A DNA stretch of 64,000 bases from Vibrio artabrorum (GTDB lineage Bacteria > Pseudomonadota > Gammaproteobacteria > Enterobacterales > Vibrionaceae), in contig NZ_AP025458.1 in assembly GCF_024347295.1 (NCBI RefSeq), forward strand, positions 1,488,001 through 1,552,000, in the 5' to 3' direction. The translations under genes were made by a program, and so were the position numbers. Of this stretch, positions 8,890-18,492 are shown in pieces (position 1 is the stretch's first letter; every line of letters begins with the position of its first letter). The notes below the pieces were generated by a model, which saw only the letters and a list, made by a program, of their open reading frames with translations, was not told where the DNA came from and did no database searches.

Positions 8890-9863
8890 TGAGTACATTC
8901 TGGAGTATCTGGGTTAGTGCGATTACGATTGGTACCCTAATTGGTTGTGTGGTCCTACTTCGTTGGTGTTTTAAAGATCGAACTGGCGTAGAAGAAGGTC
9001 AGGATATGGGCCATGAATACGACGGTATTCGTGAGCTTAATAACCCCCTTCCAAAGTGGTGGACATATCTTTTCATTAGCACCATTGTATTTGCGGCGGT
9101 TTACCTTGCTCTATACCCAGGTCTTGGTAATTTTAAAGGCTTACTGGGTTGGACAAGTTCAAACCAAGACGTTCGTAACATTGAAGAGTCTCGATCTGCA
9201 ATCGCAGCCGCACAAGCAAACAAACAGCTAGATGCATACGCGAAAGAGCTTGATGATGCAGACACCTACTTTGGTGAAGCATTCAGAAAGTTGGCTTATG
9301 ACGAGAATGGTTTGCGTTCTGTTCCTGATATCGCATCAGATGCAGATGCAATAAAAGTGGGTCAGCGTTTATTCCTGCAAAACTGTTCTCAGTGCCATGG
9401 CTCTGACGCCCGAGGTCAGAAAGGTTTTCCTAACCTTACTGATAATGCATGGCTATATGGAGGGGAACCGCAAGCGATTGTCACGACACTCATGCACGGT
9501 CGTATCGGCCAAATGCCAGCATGGAAAGATGCGTTAGGTGAGCAAGGCGTTAAAGAAGTGGTTAGCTACACACTTAGCCTTTCAGGTCGTAGTGTGAATG
9601 CACGAGAGGCGGAAGCGGGTAAAGCACGCTTCGTTGTGTGTGCTGCGTGTCACGGTACTGACGGTAAGGGTAACCCTGCTGTAGGTGCCCCCGATCTAAC
9701 AGACCGTAACTGGTTATTCGGTGATTCTCGTGCGGATGTGACTGAAACAGTCATGAATGGGCGCTCTGGTGTCATGCCCGCTTGGAAAGACATTCTAGGC
9801 GAAGACAAAGTTCAATTAGTCGCATCATATGTATGGAGCCTAAGTAACTCGGACGATGAGTAA
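8889..9863 (+). CDS. ccoP: cbb3-type oxidase subunit III, diheme cytochrome c
   Basis: CcoP accepts electrons from soluble cytochrome c or the bc1 complex and passes them to CcoO. The 324-residue protein has an N-terminal membrane segment (about 8-26), a second one (about 58-78), and a periplasmic part with two heme c motifs, CSQCH (166-170) and CAACH (251-255), each followed by a Met-containing GQMPAWKD or GVMPAWKD ligand region. A strong hairpin follows 6 bp after the stop, so ccoNOQP is a closed unit with possible read-through to ccoH. Confidence 0.96.
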   Translation: MSTFWSIWVSAITIGTLIGCVVLLRWCFKDRTGVEEGQDMGHEYDGIRELNNPLPKWWTYLFISTIVFAAVYLALYPGLGNFKGLLGWTSSNQDVRNIEESRSAIAAAQANKQLDAYAKELDDADTYFGEAFRKLAYDENGLRSVPDIASDADAIKVGQRLFLQNCSQCHGSDARGQKGFPNLTDNAWLYGGEPQAIVTTLMHGRIGQMPAWKDALGEQGVKEVVSYTLSLSGRSVNAREAEAGKARFVVCAACHGTDGKGNPAVGAPDLTDRNWLFGDSRADVTETVMNGRSGVMPAWKDILGEDKVQLVASYVWSLSNSDDE

Positions 9864-9868
9864 CAAAC

Positions 9869-9905
9869 AAAAGACAGCCTCTTTCTAGAGGTTGTCTTTC
9901 CTTTA
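9869..9905 (+). terminator. Terminator after ccoP
   Basis: AAGACAGCCTCT and AGAGGTTGTCTT form a stem with a TTCT loop, followed by TTTCCTTTAATTT. It separates ccoNOQP from ccoH-ccoI-ccoS. Confidence 0.75.
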
Positions 9906-9947
9906 ATTTATAACGCCTTCTTCTTATTCTTTTTTGAGATTTTTTTT

Positions 9948-10427
9948 ATGGTAAAGCCTTGGTATAAACAGTTTTGGCCGTGGTTCTTAATCGCGCTGCC
10001 AGCGACAGTCGTGATCTGGACGATCTTAACGGTGATTGTATTCTCACAAAACTCTGTCGACTTAGTCACTGAGGATTACTATAAAAAAGGAAAAGGTATT
10101 AATGTCGACATTTCAAAAGTAAATATTTCAAAAGAACTGGGGCTATCCGCAGCCATTAACGAGAGAGGCAATTCTGTTATCATTACTCTCAATAAAGGCA
10201 AGCTTGAACACTTCCCTGCAATTAACGCAATGTTCGTACACCGCACACTTCCTGATCGCGATTTTACTCAGATGCTTACCGCCGATGCGACAGGCAATTA
10301 CACCCTAACTTTGGACCATGAGATGCAAGGTCCATGGTTTATTGAGCTTTCCCCACATGATTCTGAATGGTTATTACAAGGCAGAATGAACTTTCCAATT
10401 AATACACCAACTCAACTAACGAATTAA
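9948..10427 (+). CDS. ccoH: FixH/CcoH family oxidase assembly protein
   Basis: The 159-residue protein has one membrane segment (about 10-33) and an outer domain with the family stretch DLVTEDYYKKGKGINVDISK. FixH/CcoH proteins assist assembly of the cbb3 oxidase in the inner membrane. The gene sits directly before ccoI (5 bp gap), the standard order. The start ATG follows a GAG in a T-rich leader. Confidence 0.87.
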   Translation: MVKPWYKQFWPWFLIALPATVVIWTILTVIVFSQNSVDLVTEDYYKKGKGINVDISKVNISKELGLSAAINERGNSVIITLNKGKLEHFPAINAMFVHRTLPDRDFTQMLTADATGNYTLTLDHEMQGPWFIELSPHDSEWLLQGRMNFPINTPTQLTN

Positions 10428-10432
10428 AATTT

Positions 10433-12805
10433 ATGTGTAAATCCTGTTATCACTGCGGTGAAGATGTACCAGCGGAAACAGATTTTAAGGTAGAGATCTT
10501 AGGTGCGACTCGTCAGATGTGTTGTCCTGGCTGCGAGACGGTAGCTCAGACCATCGTTGATAGTGGCTTGGTATCTTATTACCAATACCGTACTGCTCCG
10601 GCGGAGAAAGCGGATTTAGTACCAGAACAACTTCTGGCACTCAGTCATTATGACAACGAAGATGTCCAACTTGAGTTCGTTCGTAATTCTGAAAACACGT
10701 CTGAAGTGACATTGTCACTAGAAGGCGTCTCTTGTGCCGCTTGTGCGTGGCTTATTGAGAAGCGAGTCTCGTCAAAACGAGGGGTGGGCAGCATTCGAGT
10801 TAATACCACCACTAACCGTGCCCTGCTTAGCTGGGATAACACGCAAGTTAAACTCAGTGAGTTATTGTCAGCAATCCATACCCTTGGTTACAAAGCAGCA
10901 CCGTTCGAAGCGGACCAACAAGAAGCGGCTTACCATCGTTCGATGAAAAACTACCTTTATCGTCTTGGTGTTGCTGGTTTAGCGACAATGCAAGTGATGA
11001 TGCTAGCTGTAGCACTTTATCTTGAAGTGTTTGGCAACCTTGAACCTGAATTCAAAAGCTATTTCCGCTGGGTGAGTTTAATTTTTGCAACACCAGTTCT
11101 ACTCTACTCGGCATTGCCTTTCTACATCAATGCGTGGCGCAGCATCAAAGGTCGAACCTTGGGAATGGACGTACCCGTGTCGATAGCTCTCTTATTTGCT
11201 TACGTTGCCAGCTTGGTGGCAACAGTGACAGAGCAAGGCGAAGTGTTCTTTGAATCAATCTCGATGTTCACCTTTTTTCTTTTGCTTGGTCGCTTTCTTG
11301 AAATGCGTGCTCGTCGTAAAGCCGCCGCCGCCAGTGGTAATCTGCTTAAGCTGGTTCCTGCTATGGCTACAACGCTAGAGGGTGAACAAGTTCCGGTAAA
11401 AACCTTAAAAGTTGGCGATCAAATTCGCGTACTTCCGGGTGAACACATTCCTGCAGATGGCAAAGTCTTGTCTGGCAGAGTTCATATCGATGAATCGATG
11501 CTGACTGGCGAGTCTATCCATGTAGTCAAAAACGAAGGCAATGCGGTCTTCGCTGGCACATTGAATGGAGACGAGTCGTTTGAATTGGAAGTCATGACAT
11601 CAAAAGCCGATTCAGTGATTTCTCATATCGTTCGCCTGCAAGATGAAGCGCAATTGTCGAAACCGCGTATTGCAGAAATAGCCGATGTTGTGGCTCGATA
11701 CTTTGTCGCAGTGATCTTAGTCATCTCATTCGGTACTTGGTTCTATTGGCACCAAACTCGTCCAGAAGACGCTTTCTGGATCATGCTTTCGGTATTGGTA
11801 GCGACGTGTCCTTGTGCTCTGTCACTGGCAACACCGACGGCGATAACTTGTTCGACTTCTCGCATGGGTAACTTCGGTATCTTGCTGCGCAAAGGCCACG
11901 TATTCGAAACCTTGTGCAAGGTGAATCACTTGATCATCGATAAAACGGGCACATTGACTGAAGGTGATATTCGTATCAGCCAAGTGGAAACTTTTGCTGA
12001 ACTTGATAAAGACATCTGCCTCAAAGTAGCGGCGAGCTTAGAGCAACATGCTAACCACCCTATCGCTAAAGCGTTTAAAACACATATTTCTGATGAGATC
12101 GAAGTCGAGTCAGTTAATAACGTGATTGGTTCAGGCATCACTGGTGAGTGGAATGGCCAAAAAGTTGCGATTGGTAGTAGTCAATTCATTCTAGGTGAAG
12201 CTCAACCATCGGAAAGTAACGGTATTTACTTGTCGATGTCGGATCGTCATATCGCGACGTTCACTTATGAAGATCCCATTCGCAAAGAAAGCATCGAGTT
12301 TATTAAGCAATTTAAAGAAGCGGGAATTAAAACGACTCTGCTGACTGGCGATTCTTTGATTAACGCGAAACCTGTTGCAGAAGAGATCGGTATTACTGAT
12401 ATTGTTGCTAACGCGAAACCTGAAGATAAACTTGCTTACCTGAACTCTCGAGATGCAAGTGACATTACCATGATGGTTGGCGATGGTATTAACGATGCCC
12501 CTATTCTTGCGGGTGCCCACCTTTCAGTCGCTATGGGTGGCGGTACCGATGTGGCGAAAGCCTCTGCGGATATGGTGTTACTGGGTGATAAGCTCGATAG
12601 ATTACTTAAGTCGCGTACTTTGGCATTAAAAACGCGTAAGATAATCCGTGAAAACCTAGCCTGGTCATTAGGATATAACTTACTTATCCTTCCATTGGCT
12701 GTCGCCGGTTTGGTTGCTCCATACATTGCCGTTGTTGGGATGTCTGCCAGCTCTATTATTGTTGTGTCTAACTCGTTAAGGCTTTTAAAAGAGCAAGGTA
12801 AATAA
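10433..12805 (+). CDS. ccoI: Copper-transporting P1B-type ATPase CcoI/FixI
   Basis: CcoI supplies copper for the CuB centre of the cbb3 oxidase. The 790-residue protein starts with a Cys-rich zinc-ribbon-like segment (CKSCYHCGE, CCPGCETV), then a heavy-metal domain with GVSCAACAW, then eight predicted membrane segments. It has LTGES, the CPC ion site in VATCPCALSLATPTA, the phosphorylation loop DKTGTLT, the HP motif in HANHPIAKAF, and GDGINDAPIL. A perfect matS site lies in its 5' part. It overlaps ccoS by one base (TAATG). Confidence 0.95.
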   Translation: MCKSCYHCGEDVPAETDFKVEILGATRQMCCPGCETVAQTIVDSGLVSYYQYRTAPAEKADLVPEQLLALSHYDNEDVQLEFVRNSENTSEVTLSLEGVSCAACAWLIEKRVSSKRGVGSIRVNTTTNRALLSWDNTQVKLSELLSAIHTLGYKAAPFEADQQEAAYHRSMKNYLYRLGVAGLATMQVMMLAVALYLEVFGNLEPEFKSYFRWVSLIFATPVLLYSALPFYINAWRSIKGRTLGMDVPVSIALLFAYVASLVATVTEQGEVFFESISMFTFFLLLGRFLEMRARRKAAAASGNLLKLVPAMATTLEGEQVPVKTLKVGDQIRVLPGEHIPADGKVLSGRVHIDESMLTGESIHVVKNEGNAVFAGTLNGDESFELEVMTSKADSVISHIVRLQDEAQLSKPRIAEIADVVARYFVAVILVISFGTWFYWHQTRPEDAFWIMLSVLVATCPCALSLATPTAITCSTSRMGNFGILLRKGHVFETLCKVNHLIIDKTGTLTEGDIRISQVETFAELDKDICLKVAASLEQHANHPIAKAFKTHISDEIEVESVNNVIGSGITGEWNGQKVAIGSSQFILGEAQPSESNGIYLSMSDRHIATFTYEDPIRKESIEFIKQFKEAGIKTTLLTGDSLINAKPVAEEIGITDIVANAKPEDKLAYLNSRDASDITMMVGDGINDAPILAGAHLSVAMGGGTDVAKASADMVLLGDKLDRLLKSRTLALKTRKIIRENLAWSLGYNLLILPLAVAGLVAPYIAVVGMSASSIIVVSNSLRLLKEQGK
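10706..10718. promoter_or_regulatory. matS site (MatP binding)
   Basis: GTGACATTGTCAC matches the matS consensus GTGACRNYGTCAC at every position. It lies inside ccoI, 10.5 kb from matP and 7.9 kb from dif. Confidence 0.85.
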
Positions 12806-13041
12806 TGGAAAGTTTATACATCCTGATCCCCATTGCGATTGTACTGGTGTGCATCGCTGTTGGTATTTTTCTATGGGCGGTGAAGAGCGAACAGTTTGAA
12901 GACCTAGAACGTCAAGGTCACAACATTCTGTTTGATGAAGACGAAAAGGCTCACAACCATTCGGATAGCAAACCTGTCAAGAATGGGAAAGCTAACAGCG
13001 AAAGCCAAACTCACGTAGACAAAAATAACGATGACGCCTGA
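12805..13041 (+). CDS. ccoS: cbb3-type oxidase assembly protein CcoS
   Basis: The 78-residue protein has one N-terminal membrane segment (about 3-24) followed by AVKSEQFEDLERQGHNILFDED, the CcoS signature. CcoS is needed for heme and copper insertion into CcoN. The gene overlaps ccoI by 1 bp and the next gene by 11 bp, so all three are likely translated together. The acidic and Asn-rich tail is variable in the family. Confidence 0.93.
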   Translation: MESLYILIPIAIVLVCIAVGIFLWAVKSEQFEDLERQGHNILFDEDEKAHNHSDSKPVKNGKANSESQTHVDKNNDDA

Positions 13042-13705
13042 TTGGATCGGAGCCTTTGTTGTTGGATTGATCGGCGCAGGCCACTGCATGGGAATGTGTG
13101 GTGGTATTGCATCGCTTCTTTCGATTGGCAACACGAAACCTACTTTTGTCACCCCGCTACTTTATAATGTCGGCCGTTTATTAAGCTACGCTGTGATCGG
13201 CGGCCTGATTGGTGGTGTCATCTCTTCCATTGGGCAGCTCAGCGATTTTAATACTCTGTTAGCTTGGCTGCGTTTGTTCGCAGCCACCTTCATGATCGTC
13301 TTGGGATTGTATATTGGTAAGTGGTGGTTCGGCTTGTTGTTTTTTGAAAAGGTCGGGCAAAAACTGTGGGCTTATATCGCTCCACTTGGAAAGTCATTTT
13401 TGCCATTGAAGCACCCAAGCCACGCATTACCCTTTGGCTTCATTTGGGGCTGGTTACCATGTGGCCTCGTATATTCGATGCTAACGTGGGCAGCCGTATC
13501 GGGAAGTTGGTATAATGGTGCCGGAATTATGCTTGCATTCGGCCTTGGTACTCTTCCGGCTATGTTGACGGTTGGCGTAGGCGCTAATTTCCTCAAGAAA
13601 CTGCAACAAACTGACTTATTTCGCCAATTAGGTGCAATTTTCATCCTGATTTACGGTTTCTATACCGGGTATACGGCAATACAGCTCATTATTTATACCG
13701 TATGA
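13031..13705 (+). CDS. TauE/SafE (DsbD-like) membrane protein linked to cbb3 oxidase biogenesis
   Basis: The 224-residue protein has six predicted membrane segments. Its first helix carries GAGHCMGMCGGIASLL, a conserved His-Cys-Met-Cys motif of the copper- and heme-associated branch of TauE/SafE proteins, and a second helix has WGWLPCGLVYSML. Genes of this type often close cco assembly clusters and have been linked to copper handling or thiol-electron transfer; the exact substrate is not shown by the sequence. It overlaps ccoS by 11 bp. A weak T-rich run follows its stop before fnr. Confidence 0.85.
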   Translation: MTPDWIGAFVVGLIGAGHCMGMCGGIASLLSIGNTKPTFVTPLLYNVGRLLSYAVIGGLIGGVISSIGQLSDFNTLLAWLRLFAATFMIVLGLYIGKWWFGLLFFEKVGQKLWAYIAPLGKSFLPLKHPSHALPFGFIWGWLPCGLVYSMLTWAAVSGSWYNGAGIMLAFGLGTLPAMLTVGVGANFLKKLQQTDLFRQLGAIFILIYGFYTGYTAIQLIIYTV

Positions 13706-13761
13706 GTGTTCTTTTAATGCGGTTTTTTTACTACCCAACACGATGAAGGAATGCTAAAATA

Positions 13762-13775
13762 TTGACGTATATCAA
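13762..13775. promoter_or_regulatory. FNR box upstream of fnr
   Basis: TTGACGTATATCAA differs from the FNR consensus TTGATnnnnATCAA at one base. It ends 16 bp before the fnr start codon, a position suited to autorepression. Confidence 0.7.
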
Positions 13776-13791
13776 ATAGTGAAAGATTGTT

Positions 13792-14538
13792 ATGATTTCT
13801 GAAAAGCCTGTGACGAAACGAGTTCAGTCTGGCGGCTGTGCAATCCACTGCCAGGATTGTAGTATTAGCCAGCTCTGTATCCCATTTACTTTGAATGAAT
13901 CTGAACTCGATCAACTTGATCAGATCATTGAGAGAAAGAAACCTATTCAAAAAGGCCAAGAGCTATTCAAAGCTGGCGATGAGCTAAAGTCGCTGTACGC
14001 TATTCGCTCTGGCACGATCAAAAGTTATACGATTACTGAGCAAGGTGATGAGCAGATCACAGCATTCCACCTAGCGGGTGATCTTGTTGGTTTTGATGCA
14101 ATTACAGGTGACTTACACCCTAGTTTTGCTCAAGCTCTAGAAACTTCGATGGTTTGTGAAATACCTTACGAAATTCTTGATGATCTATCAGGAAAAATGC
14201 CTAAATTGCGTCAGCAAATTATGCGCCTGATGAGTAATGAAATTAAAGGTGACCAAGAAATGATTCTGCTTCTTTCTAAGAAGAATGCAGAAGAACGTCT
14301 TGCCGCATTCCTTTACAACCTTTCGACTCGCTTCTCTCAACGTGGCTTTAGCCCTAGAGAGTTTCGCTTAACGATGACTCGTGGTGATATTGGTAACTAC
14401 TTAGGTCTTACCGTTGAAACCATTAGCCGTCTTTTAGGCCGCTTTCAAAAATCAAACATCTTGAGCGTTAAAGGTAAATACATCACGATCGAAGATCATG
14501 ATGCGTTGATGGAACTGGCTGGCGTTTCAAAAGAATAG
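13792..14538 (+). CDS. fnr: Fumarate/nitrate reduction transcriptional regulator Fnr
   Basis: Fnr is the oxygen-sensing CRP-family regulator that binds DNA when its [4Fe-4S] cluster is intact. The 248-residue protein has N-terminal cysteines at 16, 20, 23 and 29 and the internal one at C122, matching the cluster ligands. A cyclic-nucleotide-like beta roll follows, then a helix-turn-helix with [14 protein letters not shown], whose E and SR residues read the FNR box. It lies directly after the oxidase assembly genes and before uspE, and has its own FNR box. Confidence 0.96.
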   Translation: MISEKPVTKRVQSGGCAIHCQDCSISQLCIPFTLNESELDQLDQIIERKKPIQKGQELFKAGDELKSLYAIRSGTIKSYTITEQGDEQITAFHLAGDLVGFDAITGDLHPSFAQALETSMVCEIPYEILDDLSGKMPKLRQQIMRLMSNEIKGDQEMILLLSKKNAEERLAAFLYNLSTRFSQRGFSPREFRLTMTRGDIGNYLGLTVETISRLLGRFQKSNILSVKGKYITIEDHDALMELAGVSKE

Positions 14539-14548
14539 TTTAGATATC

Positions 14549-14585
14549 AATGATGTAGTTCAATAATGAGCTACATCATATTTCT
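14549..14585 (+). terminator. Probable terminator after fnr
   Basis: ATGATGTAG (14550-14558) pairs with CTACATCAT (14571-14579), followed by ATTTCTC. The T tract is imperfect, so confidence is moderate. Confidence 0.55.
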
Positions 14586-14670
14586 CTCCTAAAACCTCCT
14601 ATATTTCTCTTAATCTTTCCATAACTACGCTACATTATTGATATCTTCGATATAAAAAGTAGGCTTAGTT

Positions 14671-15621
14671 ATGAGTATCTATAATAAAATTTTAGTTGTC
14701 GCTGACATCAATCATGATGAGCAACCTGCTCTAGCTCGTGCAATCCAACTCGCCAAGAAAAGCACTTCAACAAGCCACGTTACCTTCTTTTTGTCGATTT
14801 ACGATTTCTCGTATGAGATGACATCGATGCTCTCTGTCGACGAGAGAGATGCAATGCGAAAAGGCGTCATTCACCAACGTGAAATCTGGATGAATAAAAT
14901 CGCAGAGCCGTACATTGACGATTCAATAGAATTCAATGTTCAAGTGGTTTGGCATAATCGTCCTTATGAAGCCATTATTGCTGAAGTTTTTAGTAGTGGT
15001 CATGACATATTAATCAAAGGGACACGCAAACACGATACGTTAGAGTCAGTGATTTTCACTCCTACAGATTGGCATTTGTTGAGAAAGTGCCCTAGCCCAG
15101 TCCTATTAGTGAAAAATGATTTTTGGCCCGATGATGCGAAGATACTAGCTTCGGTTCATGTTGGATCAGAGACTGACGCTCATTTAGAGTTAAACGACAC
15201 GATCGTCGACAGACTGCTTGAGATCACAGGGCGTCTTGATGCTGAGGCATTTTTAGTCAATGCTTATCCAGTAACGCCCGCGAATATAACAATCGAGTTA
15301 CCCGAATTTGACCCAACGTCATACACCGACGCGGTTCGCGGACACCATTTGACTGCGATGAAAGCACTGCGCCAAAAGCACGGGATGTGTGAAGAGCAAA
15401 CTGTGGTTGAACAAGGTTTACCGGAAGATGTCATTCCTCAGGTGGCGCACGAGAAAAGCGCAGCCATGGTGATTCTTGGCACAACGGGCCGCACAGGGTT
15501 ATCGGCTGTGTTTATTGGTAACACTGCCGAACACGTGATCGATAAGATTAACTGTGATGTTCTTGCGATTAAACCGTCGGGCTATGTTAGCCCTCTCGAT
15601 CCAAATCTTTCGAAAGGTTAA
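14671..15621 (+). CDS. uspE: Universal stress protein UspE
   Basis: This 316-residue protein consists of two tandem Usp domains. The first begins YNKILVVADINHDEQPALARA, and the second ends with the ATP-binding-like pattern VILGTTGRTGLSAVFIGNTAEHVI. Tandem-domain UspE proteins act in stress resistance, motility and adhesion. The order fnr-uspE is conserved in enteric and vibrio genomes, and uspE expression is commonly under Fnr; I saw only a half-site (TTGAT) just upstream of it, so direct control is not shown. Confidence 0.94.
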   Translation: MSIYNKILVVADINHDEQPALARAIQLAKKSTSTSHVTFFLSIYDFSYEMTSMLSVDERDAMRKGVIHQREIWMNKIAEPYIDDSIEFNVQVVWHNRPYEAIIAEVFSSGHDILIKGTRKHDTLESVIFTPTDWHLLRKCPSPVLLVKNDFWPDDAKILASVHVGSETDAHLELNDTIVDRLLEITGRLDAEAFLVNAYPVTPANITIELPEFDPTSYTDAVRGHHLTAMKALRQKHGMCEEQTVVEQGLPEDVIPQVAHEKSAAMVILGTTGRTGLSAVFIGNTAEHVIDKINCDVLAIKPSGYVSPLDPNLSKG

Positions 15622-15657
15622 GTCGGCATAGTCTAAGCCCGCAACCCGTTTAAGTCA

Positions 15658-15694
15658 TAAAAAACGCCTCTCGCATTGCTTGAGGCGTTTTTTT
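15658..15694. terminator. Bidirectional terminator between uspE and ttcA
   Basis: AAAAAACGCCTC and GAGGCGTTTTTTT flank an 11-base loop. A and T tracts on both sides let it serve both convergent genes. Confidence 0.88.
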
Positions 15695-15730
15695 CTCTCG
15701 TTCTCTATATACCGAGTGGCGGATATCTTA

Positions 15731-16624
15731 CTAAATATTGGTCACGTCGATGAACATTGACTCATCAATATTTGAAGATGAAATTTCAGCTTCTTCGAAT
15801 TCGTACGCTTTGCGCTCTTCACTACGGTCGAGCGGAAGGTTGACGAAATCAAACAACTCACGGTCAGCCAGTTGGCTTGGACTTACGTTCTGAATTGACT
15901 TGAAGATCTTTTCAACTCGACCAGGGGTTTTCTTATCCCAATCAATCAGCATCGCTTTAATGTTCTGACGCTGTAGGTTCTCTTGAGAGCCACATAAATT
16001 ACAAGGGATAATTGGGAACTCTTTGTGTTCAGCGTATTTGATTAGGTCAGTTTCACGACAGTAAGTCAGGGGACGAATCACCACGTTACGACCATCATCA
16101 GAGCGTAGCTTCGGTGGCATTGCCTTTAAACGTGCTCCGTGGAACATGTTCAGGAACATGGTCTCAACGATGTCATCAAGGTGGTGACCAAGAGCGATCT
16201 TAGTTGCGCCAATCTTCTCTGCGAATGAGTACAAAGTCCCACGACGTAAACGAGAACATAGACCGCAGGTCGTTTTACCTTCGGGTATTTTTTCTTTCAC
16301 AACGGAATAGGTATCCTTGTCCACAATGTAGTAAGGAATGTTCAACGTTTCAAAATACTCTGGCAGAATATGTTCAGGGAACCCTGGCTGTTTTTGGTCC
16401 AGATTTACGGCGACAACATCAAATTTGATTGGTGCAGCTTCACGCAAACGCAACAAAATATCGAGCATCGCAAATGAATCTTTACCACCACTGATACATG
16501 CCATTACTACATCATTTTCCTCGATCATGTTGTAGTCAATGATGGCATTTCCAACATTTCTTCTCAGGCGCTTCTGAAGTTTGTTGAATTCAAGTGTTTC
16601 TTTTCTATTATCGTTTTGGTTCAT
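15731..16624 (-). CDS. ttcA: tRNA 2-thiocytidine(32) synthetase TtcA
   Basis: TtcA thiolates cytidine 32 of certain tRNAs, using ATP and an iron-sulfur cluster. The 297-residue protein has the PP-loop SGGKDS near its N-terminus, the cluster cysteines in [12 protein letters not shown] and IPCNLCGSQ, and long stretches shared with E. coli TtcA ([17 protein letters not shown] start, [16 protein letters not shown]). The ATG at 16624 is chosen because GAGAG lies 6 bases before it; the frame also opens at a GTG at 16636. It is convergent with uspE. Confidence 0.95.
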   Translation of the reverse strand: MNQNDNRKETLEFNKLQKRLRRNVGNAIIDYNMIEENDVVMACISGGKDSFAMLDILLRLREAAPIKFDVVAVNLDQKQPGFPEHILPEYFETLNIPYYIVDKDTYSVVKEKIPEGKTTCGLCSRLRRGTLYSFAEKIGATKIALGHHLDDIVETMFLNMFHGARLKAMPPKLRSDDGRNVVIRPLTYCRETDLIKYAEHKEFPIIPCNLCGSQENLQRQNIKAMLIDWDKKTPGRVEKIFKSIQNVSPSQLADRELFDFVNLPLDRSEERKAYEFEEAEISSSNIDESMFIDVTNI

Positions 16625-16843
16625 TGCGACTCTCACACCGTCGTATTATCGACTGTCGATTGCTAGTGGGACTGTTTAAGGGCGAGGATTATACGTATTT
16701 TTATTTCAGGTTGAAATAGCAACGGTTGGATAAACAAGCTGAGAGTTAGAAAGATTCCGCGATATCATGGGATAACTCAATAAACAGGTAGAAAAGAGTA
16801 CTGGAGTGGAACATTCGTTGCTGAAATAAACGGATTGTAAATC

Positions 16844-16882
16844 TAAAAATGAAAAGCAGCGCCTTTGATAGCTCTGCTTTTC
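16844..16882 (-). terminator. Terminator after the DUF2987 gene
   Basis: On the minus strand AAAAGCAG and CTGCTTTT form a stem followed by a T-rich run (complement of TAAAAAT). It lies 43 bp past the stop of the DUF2987 gene. The rest of 16625-16924 shows no gene. Confidence 0.7.
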
Positions 16883-16924
16883 CCATTTTGATGAAGGCTA
16901 ACCGATTGCGAGTGAATGTTGGAG

Positions 16925-17572
16925 CTATTTCCCTGGAATATATGGAAGAACCCGCAGCGTTGCTTGAGGGAGCGTAATGCTACTTCCGTCTAACTCCGCT
17001 AGAGTAAATCTAGATCGCCCTTGTTTAATTGGAATTTTTTTACCATTAGAGAGCTCGATAGTCCCTTCAAGCTTGTCAGAAAATTCTAGGGTTAAACCTT
17101 CAACATCCGGCGTAAACCAGCGAGAAAACATACCGCTTACATCTTCCAGCATCGCTTGCATCTGTGGTAATAATTTTTTGATTTGAGCGTTTTCGACTTT
17201 ACCGACTAATGGTGTTTGAGTCATCACAACCAAAGAGTAGGCGCACTCTTGCTCTTGTGTTTGCACAAAGATCAGAGGGTTAGCTGAGCGTAAGTTTTGA
17301 TCGACAGGTAGCAAGAGTTCATGGGCCGGTGATACTTTTAGTGCTTCATAATGCTCTTCTTTTTCCATCCAGGCTTTGCTGATATGACAGATTTCTTGAG
17401 CCCGTTGATCAACAAAAAAAATCGCAACTTTGACATCATCGTGCCCTTCTTTAACGTTATTTTTAAGTTGTGTATACAGCTTAGAATACGTGAACATGTA
17501 TTCTTGGGCCGCGATGGGCAAGGATATCCCAAGGCTTAATGAAGCAAATAAAGCGAGTACGGTCTTTTTCAT
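16925..17572 (-). CDS. Exported DUF2987-like protein
   Basis: The 215-residue protein has a clear Sec signal peptide (KKTVLALFASLSLGISLPIAAQ, cleavage after AAQ or nearby) and a periplasmic domain starting YMFTYSKLYTQLKNNVKEGHDDVKVA. I recall this pattern as the vibrio/shewanella family DUF2987, with no known function. It contains two cysteines, one near the middle (EICHIS) and one in QECAYS, which could form a disulfide. It lies alone between two terminators. Confidence 0.72.
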   Translation of the reverse strand: MKKTVLALFASLSLGISLPIAAQEYMFTYSKLYTQLKNNVKEGHDDVKVAIFFVDQRAQEICHISKAWMEKEEHYEALKVSPAHELLLPVDQNLRSANPLIFVQTQEQECAYSLVVMTQTPLVGKVENAQIKKLLPQMQAMLEDVSGMFSRWFTPDVEGLTLEFSDKLEGTIELSNGKKIPIKQGRSRFTLAELDGSSITLPQATLRVLPYIPGK

Positions 17573-17606
17573 GATTGCAATCTTGTTGAAATATAGTGTT
17601 TATAAA

Positions 17607-17638
17607 TAAAAAGAGCAGCCAATGAGCTGCTCTTTTTT
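17607..17638. terminator. Terminator after the glucosaminidase gene
   Basis: AAAAAGAGCAGC and GCTGCTCTTTTTT form a stem with a short loop and A/T tracts on both sides. It ends minus-strand transcription from the glucosaminidase gene. Confidence 0.88.
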
Positions 17639-17691
17639 CAATGCTAATGGCTTCATCGGCTATGCGGCCATCCAACGTTTAACAGAGAGAG

Positions 17692-18492
17692 TTACTTTTT
17701 CCAGTATACCTTGTTGTGACGGATCATAGCTTGTAAATCAGTCACATAGTCAGAACCTCGTTCAGAGTATTTCAACAAACCATTAGTCAGCTCTGTAGCG
17801 GTTTCCGTGGTCAACAAATCTTTACCTTGAGCAGAAAGTTTCGCACGGATTACTCTTAAACCAGCATATGCCTCGTTTCGGTTGAGGTTCATGAAGTAAC
17901 GATGCACAGACTCTTGGCTAGAGGAGAATTTAGCAACTTCATGAAAGCTGCCCTCATTGCGTTGTGATGGCACAAGGCCACAACCTTTTGTGTAACACCA
18001 ATGACCGAAGTAGTTATTAGCTTTGATAGCAAAGCGAGAAGTGCCCCAAGCCGATTCATTAGCGGCCTGCGTCAGTACTAATGCTTCTGGAAGTACATTA
18101 ACGCGGTTGAGCATTTCAGTTAACCAACCATCATCCATACCAGTAGGCGGTACTGGTAAGTTGTATGATTCCCCTAACCTTTTAAGAGACGCTGTATCTT
18201 TAGAGTTCACGTTACTCAACCCCGATCCTGCAACTTGGGTCAGCAGCGCACGCTCTTTGACAATACGGGTGTTTTCATTGTTAACACTCGGACGTAAAAA
18301 TGAAAAGAACGCCTCTTTTTTCTCTTTTACATCTTCAATGGCACGAAAATCGGGGGCGTTTGAAGAAAAACCACTGTCGCTCATTTTCTTATAAAGATAT
18401 GGGCCAACCAATGAGATAGTACCAACGATCGCCAGCGCGATTACTTTAAGAGCCAGTGATTTTCTGGCACTTGCTTGATCATGATTATGCAT
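17692..18492 (-). CDS. Membrane-anchored glucosaminidase-domain protein (Bax-like)
   Basis: The 266-residue protein has an N-terminal membrane anchor (about 15-33) and a C-terminal glucosaminidase (mannosyl-glycoprotein endo-beta-N-acetylglucosaminidase) domain. The domain holds the ALVLTQAANESAWGTSRFA motif with its catalytic Glu and the NYFGHWCY stretch, as in E. coli Bax. It should cleave peptidoglycan glycan strands in the periplasm. The ATG at 18492 overlaps the preceding membrane-protein stop by 8 bp (ATGCATAA), which fixes the start; the frame extends further but without support. Confidence 0.85.
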   Translation of the reverse strand: MHNHDQASARKSLALKVIALAIVGTISLVGPYLYKKMSDSGFSSNAPDFRAIEDVKEKKEAFFSFLRPSVNNENTRIVKERALLTQVAGSGLSNVNSKDTASLKRLGESYNLPVPPTGMDDGWLTEMLNRVNVLPEALVLTQAANESAWGTSRFAIKANNYFGHWCYTKGCGLVPSQRNEGSFHEVAKFSSSQESVHRYFMNLNRNEAYAGLRVIRAKLSAQGKDLLTTETATELTNGLLKYSERGSDYVTDLQAMIRHNKVYWKK

